Of a DNA stretch of 64,000 nucleotides, positions 46,040 to 54,350 are shown piece by piece (within the stretch, counting starts at the first letter, position 1; every line of letters starts with the position of its first letter). The notes beneath the pieces are model-generated. The model searched no databases. It was not told the origin of the DNA and saw only the letters and a program-made list of their open reading frames with translations. The DNA is taken from positions 44,532 to 108,531 of the forward strand of contig BMTH01000019.1 of assembly GCA_014649575.1 (NCBI GenBank), in the 5' to 3' direction. A program made the position numbers and the translations under genes. The stretch comes from Streptomyces griseoincarnatus. Lineage in GTDB: Bacteria; Actinomycetota; Actinomycetes; Streptomycetales; Streptomycetaceae.

Positions 46040-47602
46040 TCAGGTGGTCGGGTCGGTCAGCCGGGGGTGTACCAGGTAGCGCGGCGAGGGCGGCCGGCCG
46101 CGGCCTCCCGTGCGGACGATGGGTTGTGCTCGCACGTAGCCGTGGTCTTCCAGCAGGGTCAGCGTCGGGTCCAAGTCGGCAGCGGTGGGGAACTCCGAGC
46201 GGGATAGCTTGACCATCAGGTCACGCTTGCTGATCTCGGTCCACCGGTGCGTGCGCAGCACCTCTAGGACGCTTTGAGCCCGTGCGGTGGTGTTGTCGGC
46301 TCCCATGACGTCGAATGCGGCGAGGGCGTGGGCGGTGTAGTACTCCCCCAGCTCGATCGCCGCGCGCATGGTGTCGGCGGTGACGGGGTGGGCGTAGCCG
46401 TTGCCGCCGTGTTCGGCGAGGTGCAGCAATGCGGCCATGCGGGCGGTCGCCCCGGCGAGTTTTCCGGCCCAGTTGGAGATGTGGCCCAGCTTGCCGCCGC
46501 GTGCCTTGAGCTGCGGTTCTATGCGCTTCTGATAGGCGATCAGGGCCGCGTCCGCGTCGGGGGTGAGCTGGATGACGGCCGGGTCGGTCCACTCCGCCAG
46601 GGACAGGGCGAGGTCGATGACCCGGGTGCTGTAGGCGGCGGCCGTCTCTTCAGGGACCGGGGCGGTGATGATCTCGCGTTCACCGACTGTGGACACCGGC
46701 AGGGAGTACAGGAACCGGGCCAGCAGTCCGCGCCCCTCGAACCCCTTCACCTTCCCGATGTCCCTCAGCACGTCCGGCTGTACGGCGAGGCCGACGGTCA
46801 GCGCGGGGGCGTCGATGTACTCGCGGCGGGTCTGCCGGTTGACCCTCAGCCGGTCCCCGGCATGCCCCTTGAGGAAGACCTCCATGTTCGGGGCCCCGGA
46901 GTACCGCCCGGCGATGATGTCGAAGATGCCGCCCTCCGCGCTCATCACCGACAGCCGACCGCCCTGTTCCGCCATGAGCGAGGTGACCGTCTCGGGTGTC
47001 GAGTCGTCCGCCAACAGGACGGGTTCGGCGGGGACGGTAAGCGTGTCCGCTGTCTGCGCGAGGCCCACGGCGGTCGCCACCATGTCATCCCGCTTGTCGC
47101 CGTCGGCGGACGCGGCCTTGGCGGCAGCCTTGTCCGCCGCTTCCTTGGCCAGCCTCGCCGTCAGCTCCGCTTCCACGATCAGGGGCTTCATCGCGGTCTT
47201 GAGCTGCTTCTCCGCCTCATACAGAGGGTCGGTCAGCAGCGTGAAGACGGCGGACTTGCGGTTGGCGGGCGGGAGGGCTACCACGGTGTAGAGGTTGGTG
47301 GGCTCACGCCAGTTGCCGCGCACGTGGACCACCGACCGGCCGCCGGCCGCCGTGGCGAGCACGGCGAGGGCGATCGAACCGGCGAGGTCCACCGGGGTCT
47401 GTGTCTCCTCCGCGACGGCTGTCACATACTCCCCCAACCAGGTGGGGAGGACGTGGGCGGGGAACGGCGGACGCTCGCGGCGGCCGGTGAGGGGAATGGG
47501 GTCTTCCCACACTTCCGGTGCCGCGTCGTCCTCGCCGGGCGGTTCGTCCAGGGTGGGCAGCCCGGCCCACAGGTCGGGACTGCCCACAGGCTGTGCAGTC
47601 AT
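46040..47602 (-). CDS. DUF3987 (YfjI-like) replication-associated ATPase
   Basis: 520 aa. The DUF3987 fold is an ATPase-like domain found with primase-polymerases in plasmids and prophages. Features are VALPPANRKSAVFTLLT (a degenerate P-loop, NRKS in place of GKS), FDIIAGRYSGAPNMEVFLKGHAGDRLRVNRQTR, and a C-terminal winged-helix region (TEISKRDLMVKLSRSEFPT). The ATG at 47602 overlaps the upstream stop by 4 nt. It lies next to the primase-polymerase gene and the iterons and is probably the replication initiator or helicase of the element. Confidence 0.85.
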   Translation of the reverse strand: MTAQPVGSPDLWAGLPTLDEPPGEDDAAPEVWEDPIPLTGRRERPPFPAHVLPTWLGEYVTAVAEETQTPVDLAGSIALAVLATAAGGRSVVHVRGNWREPTNLYTVVALPPANRKSAVFTLLTDPLYEAEKQLKTAMKPLIVEAELTARLAKEAADKAAAKAASADGDKRDDMVATAVGLAQTADTLTVPAEPVLLADDSTPETVTSLMAEQGGRLSVMSAEGGIFDIIAGRYSGAPNMEVFLKGHAGDRLRVNRQTRREYIDAPALTVGLAVQPDVLRDIGKVKGFEGRGLLARFLYSLPVSTVGEREIITAPVPEETAAAYSTRVIDLALSLAEWTDPAVIQLTPDADAALIAYQKRIEPQLKARGGKLGHISNWAGKLAGATARMAALLHLAEHGGNGYAHPVTADTMRAAIELGEYYTAHALAAFDVMGADNTTARAQSVLEVLRTHRWTEISKRDLMVKLSRSEFPTAADLDPTLTLLEDHGYVRAQPIVRTGGRGRPPSPRYLVHPRLTDPTT

Positions 47603-47922
47603 GAGGCCGCCCTCCCTTCGGCGGTGGTGGTGTGGGGGCAGATGCCGACGATGATGCGGGCGGTCAGCCTGATGACGGCCGCACGGCCCCGGGCGCGTTC
47701 GTGGTGCCCACAGGCACAGAGCCAGTCCGCGATGGGTACGCCCTCGCGCTGGATCTGAAGCCCTGGGGTGATGCCGCTGACGGTGACCGTCTGCGGGTCA
47801 GAACCAACGGGAGAAAAGACGCCCTTGCGGGCGGCGACCTTCGGCACGCCAACGGTCGACCGTGGCGGACCCTGTACGGCGCCCTGAGGGCCGTTCATGG
47901 GGGTTCGGGATGCTTTGTTCAT
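47599..47922 (-). CDS. AICE conserved small protein
   Basis: 107 aa, not recognised. The N-terminal half is basic and Gly/Pro-rich. The C-terminal half has CACGHHERARGRAAV, then TTTAEGRAAS, a possible zinc site. Its ATG overlaps the primase-polymerase stop and its stop overlaps the DUF3987 start, both by 4 nt, so it is an integral part of the replication operon. Function unknown. Confidence 0.75.
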   Translation of the reverse strand: MNKASRTPMNGPQGAVQGPPRSTVGVPKVAARKGVFSPVGSDPQTVTVSGITPGLQIQREGVPIADWLCACGHHERARGRAAVIRLTARIIVGICPHTTTAEGRAAS

Positions 47923-48797
47923 GCCGCGCGCTCCACGGCCGTCTCAAGGCCGTTGGCGACCGCGCGGCGCGCGTACGTCTCCGGAACGCCCACGGAGACG
48001 GCGGCCGTCACGATCTCTTCCCCGATCACCGCGAGTCCGCACGGCCCCGGGCATCCGGTGTGTTGTGCGGCGAGGAACCGGGCGACGCCGAACGCCTGTG
48101 ATCCGGCGCCGGATTCGGTGCGAGCCCTCACCAGGGCGAGGCCGTGTTCCAGGCCGGTGCGGACGTAGCGCTCGGTGTGGCGGCACCCGGTGGCCACCGA
48201 CCGGCCCCACGGGGCGCGCGTCGGGAGAGAAGAGGCCACCTCCCCCGGGGCGGGGGTGGTGTCTTCCTTCACCGCCAGGGCGCGGACGGCCGCCGGGAGA
48301 TCGGCCATACGGCCGGTCCCGGGACCGAGCCAACGTGCGTACTGCATATCCGACTTGATGTCGACACCCGGCCGGACCGCGTTCGACGACGGCATGACAC
48401 CCAGGTAGATCCAGTGCTCACCCCGCGTCGTCGGCACGGTGCGGGTGGCGGGCAGGGTCTCGCGGGCCCACGCGACGGCCGCCGTGTCGTCCAGGTCGAC
48501 CACCGTCAGCCCGGCCCCGCCGGGGTGGTAGGCGACCGCAACCGCCTCACGCCACACCGGCGCCCACGCGGGCGAGGTGATGACGTGCGGGTCGGTGGTC
48601 GCAGCGGCCCATGCATGGCACGGCGCGGGGCACCGGCAGGGCCCGGGGTTCTTCATGTTCGGTCGGTCGCCGCACGCGCTGTTCTTGCAGGCACGGCAGT
48701 TGCCGAACGGGAGCTTGCCATGCCTCAGAGGTAGGACCGGGACACCGGCCGCCGCGAGGGCGAGGGCAACTCGCCGGATCGGGATGGGTTGGGTCAT
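47919..48797 (-). CDS. bifunctional DNA primase/polymerase (prim-pol)
   Basis: 292 aa. The archaeo-eukaryotic primase-like domain begins VALALAAAGVPVLPLRHGKLPF. The metal-binding D-x-D is in LTVVDLDD, with TRGEHWIYLG and GVDIKSDMQYARWLGPG later. An inserted Cys cluster (CRACKNSACGD, CRCPAPCHAW) may bind zinc. It is expected to prime and copy the excised element. The ATG at 48797 follows AGGAG. Its leader carries the conserved hairpin with GTCGAAGGG. Confidence 0.9.
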   Translation of the reverse strand: MTQPIPIRRVALALAAAGVPVLPLRHGKLPFGNCRACKNSACGDRPNMKNPGPCRCPAPCHAWAAATTDPHVITSPAWAPVWREAVAVAYHPGGAGLTVVDLDDTAAVAWARETLPATRTVPTTRGEHWIYLGVMPSSNAVRPGVDIKSDMQYARWLGPGTGRMADLPAAVRALAVKEDTTPAPGEVASSLPTRAPWGRSVATGCRHTERYVRTGLEHGLALVRARTESGAGSQAFGVARFLAAQHTGCPGPCGLAVIGEEIVTAAVSVGVPETYARRAVANGLETAVERAA

Positions 48798-48817
48798 GCT
48801 GGGGGTCTCCTGTTTCT

Positions 48818-48873
48818 GTCGAAGGGACGGAGAACCGGGCGGGCGCGGTCTTTGGCGAGAGGCGCCCGCCCGG
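48818..48873 (-). promoter_or_regulatory. conserved hairpin leader A (upstream of prim-pol)
   Basis: A 12-bp perfect stem CCGGGCGGGCGC with its complement (48835-48846 and 48862-48873) has a 15-nt loop GGTCTTTGGCGAGAG. The 9-mer GTCGAAGGG follows (48818-48826). The loop is identical to that of the hairpin at 55120-55154. It lies in the 82-bp gap upstream of the prim-pol gene. There is no U-tract, so it is not an ordinary terminator. Confidence 0.75.
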
Positions 48874-48879
48874 GTGCAG

Positions 48880-49110
48880 CTACTCGGGGCGGTGTGCGGC
48901 GCGGCGGATCAGGCTCGCGATGGTGGCCACGGTGGGGTAGTCCCACCCGGCGATCCACTCCACGATCCGGTGGTCGTAGGTGCCCAGTTCGACGCCCGAG
49001 TTGTCGAGTTCGGCGTACAGGGCCTCGCGCTGCAAAGACTCGGGCGAGTAGCCGAACGGAGCACTGTTCAGCGGACCGTCAGAGATGGGGTCGTTGTCGC
49101 GGTAGGGCAT
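48880..49110 (-). CDS. small hypothetical protein of the element
   Basis: 76 aa, acidic and soluble, with a helical C-terminal half (YDHRIVEWIAGWDYPTVATIASLIRRAAHRPE). The ATG at 49110 follows GGGAG. It is followed by hairpin A and the prim-pol gene. Similar proteins occur in AICE operons of Streptomyces (recall only). Function unknown. Confidence 0.7.
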   Translation of the reverse strand: MPYRDNDPISDGPLNSAPFGYSPESLQREALYAELDNSGVELGTYDHRIVEWIAGWDYPTVATIASLIRRAAHRPE

Positions 49111-49125
49111 GGGGCTCCCGTCGGG

Positions 49126-49419
49126 TCAGAAGGGCGGTTCGTCGCTGTAGCCGTCCGGGCCCCACGGGTCGCGGCCGTTGTCGCGTCGGCGCAGCCACCG
49201 GGGCCGACGCGGCAGGGGTAGCAGCGTCCACCGCCGGTGCTCGTTCCAGCACTGGCAGGGCTCCCAGTCGGTACCGGCGTACTCGCCGGTCTCGTAGTCG
49301 CCGTAGTCGTGCTCGATGCCCCCCAGGCCCTCGCACTCGGGGCAGCCGGGGCGGGGCGTGTCGGTCAGGACCAGGGACCTGCGGGGCCAGTGGGCGACCT
49401 GAATGAGCAGTCGGATCAG
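49126..49419 (-). CDS. small zinc-ribbon protein with probable CTG start
   Basis: About 97 aa. An N-terminal hydrophobic-basic stretch (IRLLIQVAHWPRRSLVL) is followed by DnaJ-like CxxC-type pairs CPECEGLGG and CQCW, and a basic C-terminal end. No ATG, GTG or TTG lies between the ribosome site AGGGAG and the conserved-looking sequence. A CTG at 49419 fits best, about 10 bp after it. A frame further upstream (to 49629) overlaps the neighbour and is not supported. Function unknown; it may bind nucleic acid. Confidence 0.6.
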   Translation of the reverse strand: MIRLLIQVAHWPRRSLVLTDTPRPGCPECEGLGGIEHDYGDYETGEYAGTDWEPCQCWNEHRRWTLLPLPRRPRWLRRRDNGRDPWGPDGYSDEPPF

Positions 49420-49436
49420 AGGTGTTGGTCTCCCTG

Positions 49437-49904
49437 TCAGCCGTAGAACTTGTTGCGCTTGATGACGGCCTTGCGGATGTTGACCGTCGTCCCGCCCTTG
49501 CCGCCGGTCGCGCTGAACACCTGCACCGCGATCCACCCGCCGAAGACGACGGCGGCGAGGATGACGAGCTGGGTGATGAGCGCGGTGAGCGCGGTGATGA
49601 ACGTGGTCAGCATCAGAAGTCCGCCGCACACGGCGAGGAACCCGACGCCCCCGAGGGCGACGTTCACCGCCGCGCTGGAGACGGCCGGCTTGTGCGCGAC
49701 CGGTTCTGGCTTGGCGGGCTCGATGGCGTAGCCGGTGACGACGCGGCCGTCGGGGAGGACGACGCTCGCCACGGAGGGGATGGTGCCCGGCTGCACGGGC
49801 ACGAGCGGGGCGGTGTGGGTGGGGGGGAGCGGGGTGGGGGTGTGGACTTCCACGGCCGCCGTCTCGTGTCCGGCCGGGCGGCCGTACGCGGTGGGTTCGT
49901 TCAC
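49437..49904 (-). CDS. spread-type membrane protein
   Basis: 155 aa. A Pro/Thr-rich hydrophilic N-terminus of about 80 residues is followed by two membrane helices (VALGGVGFLAVCGGLLMLTTFITAL and QLVILAAVVFGGWIAVQVF) and a basic tail (NIRKAVIKRNKFYG). Layout and position beside the translocase fit the small Spd proteins of Streptomyces plasmids, which help DNA spread along mycelium. The GTG at 49904 follows AGGGAG. Confidence 0.7.
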   Translation of the reverse strand: MNEPTAYGRPAGHETAAVEVHTPTPLPPTHTAPLVPVQPGTIPSVASVVLPDGRVVTGYAIEPAKPEPVAHKPAVSSAAVNVALGGVGFLAVCGGLLMLTTFITALTALITQLVILAAVVFGGWIAVQVFSATGGKGGTTVNIRKAVIKRNKFYG

Positions 49905-49920
49905 GGTGCTGGTCTCCCTT

Positions 49921-50115
49921 CTAGCGGTCGGCGTCGGCGAGAGCGCCGGTGACGGCGGTGACGAGCTGGTTGACGGTGTCGGCCGCGTCGGTGCCGGCGA
50001 GGTAGAAGCCGAAGAGTGCGACGACGACGGCCGCACCAACGCCGACCGCGCGAAAGCGGAGCAGCAGCGCGACGCCGACGGCGAACAGCAGAACGAGCGA
50101 GATGGTGATTTCCAT
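49921..50115 (-). CDS. small membrane protein
   Basis: 64 aa with two closely spaced membrane helices (ISLVLLFAVGVALLL and GVGAAVVVALFGFYLAG) and an acidic tail. The ATG at 50115 has GGGAGG upstream. Part of the conjugation operon, likely Spd-like. Function not known. Confidence 0.7.
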   Translation of the reverse strand: MEITISLVLLFAVGVALLLRFRAVGVGAAVVVALFGFYLAGTDAADTVNQLVTAVTGALADADR

Positions 50116-50132
50116 GGGGCCTCCCGACGGGG

Positions 50133-50384
50133 TCAGCGGGTGCCGGCGCGGTAGGTGCGCGCGGCGCGGTTGTAGATCCAGCGGCCGACGCGTATGCGCT
50201 TGCCGGTGGCGTGGCAGCGGCGGCAGTCACGGCCACGCTTGGGCTTGCCCTTGCGGTCGGCGGTGAGGGCGTGGCCCATGCCGGCGCACTTGCGGCAGTC
50301 CCCGAACGGGCTCAGCCAGCACTTGAGGACGTAACCAAGTGTGACGATCAGCAGGAATGCGGTAGCGAGGGCTGCAAGGCTCAT
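50133..50384 (-). CDS. membrane-anchored zinc-ribbon protein
   Basis: 83 aa. One N-terminal membrane helix (ALATAFLLIVTLGYVLKCW) is followed by two Cys pairs, DCRKCAGMGHA and DCRRCHATGK, and a basic C-terminal end. A DnaJ-like zinc hairpin on a membrane anchor suggests nucleic-acid or protein contact at the membrane. The leader contains GTTGAAGGG (50403-50411), one base off the 9-mer of the other leaders. Function unknown. Confidence 0.7.
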   Translation of the reverse strand: MSLAALATAFLLIVTLGYVLKCWLSPFGDCRKCAGMGHALTADRKGKPKRGRDCRRCHATGKRIRVGRWIYNRAARTYRAGTR

Positions 50385-50479
50385 CAGGGGCCTCTCAGAG
50401 GGGTTGAAGGGGGTTTCCGCAGGTCGGCCGCTATCTGCTAGCTGCCTGATCAGGGGCGGTTTTGGTCGCTAGCAGGGTT

Positions 50480-50513
50480 GCTACCGGTAGCGACGTCTGC
50501 CGCTACCGGTAGC
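50480..50513. repeat. paired 12-bp palindromes GCTACCGGTAGC
   Basis: Two perfect 12-bp palindromes at 50480-50491 and 50502-50513, 22 bp apart (two helical turns), lie between the translocase stop and the next gene. A flanking GTCGCTA/TAGCGAC pair and a CCTGATCAGG palindrome (50445-50454) are close by. Candidate binding site of a dimeric regulator or the TraB recognition site. Confidence 0.7.
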
Positions 50514-50525
50514 AGGCTGTGAGAC

Positions 50526-52754
50526 CTATCCGGCATCCCTCTTCTGGTTGCGGTGCGTAATCGCGGCGGCGATGTCCTCGCGCTTGATGCCGCGCTTGTT
50601 GAGCTGTTCGCCGTCGATGCGGCGGCTGATCTGCACCGTGCCGATCCCGAACGGCTTGAGCGCGGCGGTGAGCGCTTCCGCCTTCGGCTTGGCCTCCAAC
50701 TCCGCCCACGGCCCGTAGACCTCCGGGCGCAGGTCGGCCAGCCGGTCCACGATGGTCTCCGACCACACCTTGGCCTCGCCCTTGCCGAGCACGGCCGCCA
50801 CGTCGTCCAGGATGGTCGCGGACGTCTCGGGGGCGGGGGCCTCGCCGGCCGCGTCGCCGGACAGCGTTCCCTCGGCCTCGCGCAGCGCGGCGGCGCGGCT
50901 GAGGATGCGTTCGGCGTCGCGGCCGTCGGCGAGGTACGTCCGCACGATCCCGGAGTCGTCCGACATGCCCTTGAGCAGCCCCACACCCTTGTGGGACTTC
51001 AGCAGCTTGGACGCGTCCAGGCCCTCCGAGTACGACCCGGCACCGAGGATGGTGTCCGAGACCTGGTAGGCGCCGACCCGCAGGGCGAACCGGGCCTGAT
51101 GCTGGTCACGCAGCTCCGACGGGCACGCCTTGTCGTCCGGCTTCTGCGTCGCTGTCATCACGGAGACGCCGACGGCAGGGGCGACCCGAGCGAGGTAGAC
51201 CATGAGGGACAGGATCTCCTTGCCGTGCTCGGGGTGGGTCAGGTACTCCTGCACCTCGTCCACCACGAACAGCGTGAGCGGCATGTTCAGCTTCTTGTCC
51301 CGGCTGATCTCCGGGGTCAGCTTGCCCTCCGGGCAGACATGCAGCGGCAGTTCGGAGAGCCGGTGGTAACGGTCTTCGACGTCCGCCTTCAACTCGCGCA
51401 GCGAGGTCAGCAGATGCGAGACGGGGTCGATCCCGTTCTTCGGGACGATGCCGAACCCGACCCGGTGAGCGACCTTCGTGAACGCCCGCCAGTCCGGCGA
51501 CGCCTTGCCGTCGAACACGTACAGCCGGACGTACGGGTCCAACGCGGCGGCGAGGGCGATCGTGCGGGCAGAGAACGTCTTGCCCTGACGCGGTACGGCG
51601 CCTACCAGCAGCGACAGCCACAGCATCGTGGCCATGACCGGGTTGCCCCGCTCGTCGACACCCCACGGGAACGGCTTCCAGAAGTCCACCCGCGTCGCCC
51701 CCAGCAGCGGGGACTTGCCCGACGGGACGGCGAGCGGGTCACGGTCGGCGATCCAGTAGGACACCCGCCGCCCGCTCGTCTCGTCCTTGTCGAGGAAGAG
51801 CTGAGTGGGGGCAATGTCCATACCGGAGGCGAGACGGGCGTGAGCCTTCATCGCGTCCTCGAACGTCTTGCCGTACGGCAGATCCACGACCACGCGCCAC
51901 CCGTCGCCGTCCCGGCCGATCGGGCGCGGGAAGGCGATCGTCTGATCCTTGGTGGTCAGCCCGGACGCCTCGTGTGCGCGGATGACGATGTCGGAGGACA
52001 GCTTGCGCTTGCGGAACGTCACCTTGGCCATGTCGATGAGCGGCCGGTCGGCCGGGGCCCCGACCACACCGAGGGTGGTGGTCAGCGTGGCCACGGCCAG
52101 CATGAGCAGCCACGACGGCGCCATGACGTACAGGGTCAGCGCGGCAGCCAGACCGATGAACCCACCGAGCGTGGCCACGATGCCTCGCAGCCGGACGCGG
52201 TCGTTGCGCTGCCGCGACAGCTTCAGGTACTCCGCCGCGTCCTCGTTGGCCACGGAGGCGAGCCGCAGCGTCTTGCCCTCCGCGTCGAACACCCACCGGC
52301 CGATCGCGGTCGACCACCGCCACGCGCCGCGCGGCGAGTACACGCAGATCTTCGGCGTGTAGACCAGCGGCAGCCGCACGGCGTGGTAGCCGATCACGGC
52401 GGAGTAGTGCCGGACGGCCCACTTGCGGACGGCCGTGCGCTGGTCAGGGAGCTTCACCCAGTCCGGCAGCACCGGCATACGGGCCTTGTCCTTGGCCTCC
52501 ATCCATTCCGCGACCGAGGGCGGGTAGACCTCGCGCGGCGGGTCGGCCGGGGCGCCCTCAGTCAGGCCGTCGGCCTCCGGGTCGTCGGTGTCGGGGAGTT
52601 CGGCCTCCCACTCACCCGGCTTGGCCTCGCCCTCGCCGGGCGCGGCCGGGTCGGTCGGTGCGGGCTTCTTCAGGGGGAACGGCACGATGTCGGCCGTCGG
52701 CTGTTCGGTGCCCTCCGGGTCCCCGGCGGGCGGGAAGGCGATGGTTTCCGTCAC
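50526..52754 (-). CDS. FtsK/SpoIIIE-type conjugative DNA translocase (TraB/TraSA-like)
   Basis: 742 aa. It moves double-stranded DNA between mycelia as a hexameric pump, the single-protein conjugation system of actinomycetes. The N-terminal 120 residues are acidic and Pro-rich. Two membrane helices lie near 200-235 (RGIVATLGGFIGLAAALTLYVMAPSWLLMLAVATL). In the motor domain, Walker A is GAVPRQGKT with Lys392, and Walker B is LTLFVVDEVQEYL with Asp499-Glu500. A C-terminal winged-helix region (about 690-742) probably reads the clt sequence. The GTG at 52754 has AAGGAG upstream. Hairpin C lies in its leader. Confidence 0.92.
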   Translation of the reverse strand: MTETIAFPPAGDPEGTEQPTADIVPFPLKKPAPTDPAAPGEGEAKPGEWEAELPDTDDPEADGLTEGAPADPPREVYPPSVAEWMEAKDKARMPVLPDWVKLPDQRTAVRKWAVRHYSAVIGYHAVRLPLVYTPKICVYSPRGAWRWSTAIGRWVFDAEGKTLRLASVANEDAAEYLKLSRQRNDRVRLRGIVATLGGFIGLAAALTLYVMAPSWLLMLAVATLTTTLGVVGAPADRPLIDMAKVTFRKRKLSSDIVIRAHEASGLTTKDQTIAFPRPIGRDGDGWRVVVDLPYGKTFEDAMKAHARLASGMDIAPTQLFLDKDETSGRRVSYWIADRDPLAVPSGKSPLLGATRVDFWKPFPWGVDERGNPVMATMLWLSLLVGAVPRQGKTFSARTIALAAALDPYVRLYVFDGKASPDWRAFTKVAHRVGFGIVPKNGIDPVSHLLTSLRELKADVEDRYHRLSELPLHVCPEGKLTPEISRDKKLNMPLTLFVVDEVQEYLTHPEHGKEILSLMVYLARVAPAVGVSVMTATQKPDDKACPSELRDQHQARFALRVGAYQVSDTILGAGSYSEGLDASKLLKSHKGVGLLKGMSDDSGIVRTYLADGRDAERILSRAAALREAEGTLSGDAAGEAPAPETSATILDDVAAVLGKGEAKVWSETIVDRLADLRPEVYGPWAELEAKPKAEALTAALKPFGIGTVQISRRIDGEQLNKRGIKREDIAAAITHRNQKRDAG

Positions 52755-52775
52755 GATGTACGCACTCCTTCGGGA

Positions 52776-52823
52776 GTCGAAGGGTCCGGCCGGCTTGCTG
52801 TGGAAGGTCGGGCGGCCGGACCC
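52776..52823 (-). promoter_or_regulatory. hairpin leader C (upstream of the translocase gene)
   Basis: An 11-bp perfect stem GGGTCCGGCCG with its complement (52782-52792 and 52813-52823) has a 20-nt loop, and the 9-mer GTCGAAGGG (52776-52784) overlaps its base. The loop differs from that of hairpins A and B, but the 9-mer and its place before the ribosome site are shared. Confidence 0.65.
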
Positions 52824-52848
52824 GGGTTCGTGTGGTTCAAGCGGCGCG

Positions 52849-53220
52849 CTATTCCTCGGGGTAGGCGCAGGTCACGCAGGCTCCGAGCGTGGGCGGGATG
52901 ACGTATCCGGCGTCCTGGCCGCACTCGGGGCAGCGGCGGCGGGCGGCATTGGCCTTGGCGAGCGCTGCCCACCTCGCCGGGGTCATCGGCCGCACCGGAC
53001 GGGCGAGGTCGACGCGGTACAGGTACGCGGTCAGCGGTTCGCGCCGACGGCGCGGCCTAAGGATCTGTGCTGCGATGTCCTGACCTCCCGGGCGCAGTCC
53101 ACGGATGCGGAGTTGGCGGCGGGTGGCCAAGTCGTCGGGGGCGTATCGCCACGGGTAGGTGGGGATGCCGAAGCGCTCGCCGTCCGGGTCGAAGCAGCCG
53201 GCGAGGGTCAGCCGACTCAC
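52849..53220 (-). CDS. RRQ-motif zinc-binding protein of AICEs
   Basis: 123 aa. Near the N-terminus is DLATRRQLRIRGLRPGGQD, resembling the 'RRQRL-motif zinc-binding' proteins of actinobacterial mobile elements. A basic region and a C-terminal CPEC...CVTC zinc pair follow. The GTG at 53220 overlaps the upstream stop (GTGA). It probably binds DNA or the translocase; its role is unknown. Confidence 0.75.
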   Translation of the reverse strand: MSRLTLAGCFDPDGERFGIPTYPWRYAPDDLATRRQLRIRGLRPGGQDIAAQILRPRRRREPLTAYLYRVDLARPVRPMTPARWAALAKANAARRRCPECGQDAGYVIPPTLGACVTCAYPEE

Positions 53221-54350
53221 GCGGCCTTACCACCGTCGGCGGCGGCACGCTCGGCAAGGATCGTGTCCCGCAGCATCCGCGCGTTCGCCGGCGAGGTGTG
53301 AACCTCGCGGCGGATACCCTCCGCCGTGATCCTGCTGTCCGGCCAATCGACGGTCGCGGTACGGGCCTCAGCGAGCAACTGATCCGCCGTGCGCTTCGGC
53401 CGGGGCAGCCGGGCCACGTCGGGAACCCGTCCGGTCGCCCGACGGGATCGGGGGGAGTCGGCCGCCGTCGTCCGCCGACCGGTCGGCGCCGGATCGGCCT
53501 TGACCGGGTCGACCGCCGGGGCGATCGCAGGTACGGGCTTGAGCGGGAGAGTCGGCTTCACGAAGTCGACCGCCACCGGATCGGGCACCGAGAATCGAGT
53601 CAGTACCACCGACGGCGCCGGGGTCGATTCCCGCAGGTCAGCCATAGACCGTTTCCTCATGGTCTCGGTCGATTCCTCCGCATTTAAGTGCGGGGTGGGG
53701 ATCGGGTCGGTGCCGCCGAACATCGACGCGAGCGCGGCATTCGCACCGGCGGTGACGCGGTCGCGCTGGACATCCAGCAGCCTCGACCCGAGCGCCATGT
53801 CCCCAACTCCGACCTTGCGGGCCAGACGCCAAGACGCCCGATCCGACCGCTTCCTGACCCGGCTGACGGGGTGCTGAGCGGCACGGGCGCGGTGGTAGGC
53901 AAGGGCCTGCACGATGTCGGCGTTGCGACGCTCGTTCTCCGCGTCCCGGCCGTCGGTGTGGACGACGATCCGCCGGGCAAGGAACGCCATGCCCTCAGCC
54001 GACACGGACATGCCCATCGGGGTCAGGGCGTAGATCACGGTCCGCCCCGGGTCCGGCGCGGCCATGGCGCCCATCACGGCAGCGGCGGCCGGCAGTGCCC
54101 ACAGCCCGATCCGTACGACGCGCGGGGAGGACTGTCCCAGCATGGTCAGGCCCAGCAGGACCAGGGCGAGGACGGCGGTCGCACCCTCGCCGGCGGCGAG
54201 GGCCCCGAGCGCGGTGCCCTTGCCGTAGGAGTGCCCGATGTTGCTGTAGGTGCCAATGCCGCCGAACACGCCCGTGGCGAGCATGGGCACGAACGCGGCC
54301 GCCAGGACGCCAATCTGAGTTTTCGTCAGGGGCTTGCGGGTCTCGCTCAT
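53217..54350 (-). CDS. SpdB/DUF2637-like conjugation membrane protein
   Basis: 377 aa. Four membrane helices in the first 130 residues (LAAAFVPMLATGVFGGIG, TAVLALVLLGLTML, ALPAAAAVMGAMAA and YALTPMGMSVSAEGMAFL) are followed by a long basic, Arg/Ser/Thr/Pro-rich C-terminus that may bind DNA. The final helix-rich piece (ITAEGIRREVHTSPANARMLRDTIL) looks like a helix-turn-helix. The layout fits spread proteins of the SpdB type. The ATG at 54350 overlaps the upstream stop by 4 nt and follows GGGAGG. Confidence 0.78.
   Translation of the reverse strand: MSETRKPLTKTQIGVLAAAFVPMLATGVFGGIGTYSNIGHSYGKGTALGALAAGEGATAVLALVLLGLTMLGQSSPRVVRIGLWALPAAAAVMGAMAAPDPGRTVIYALTPMGMSVSAEGMAFLARRIVVHTDGRDAENERRNADIVQALAYHRARAAQHPVSRVRKRSDRASWRLARKVGVGDMALGSRLLDVQRDRVTAGANAALASMFGGTDPIPTPHLNAEESTETMRKRSMADLRESTPAPSVVLTRFSVPDPVAVDFVKPTLPLKPVPAIAPAVDPVKADPAPTGRRTTAADSPRSRRATGRVPDVARLPRPKRTADQLLAEARTATVDWPDSRITAEGIRREVHTSPANARMLRDTILAERAAADGGKAA

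Noticed and set aside
48835..48873. Intrinsic terminator of the 76-aa gene
   Set aside because: No U-tract, and the same loop occurs at 55130-55144 where no gene ends; better seen as a leader element.
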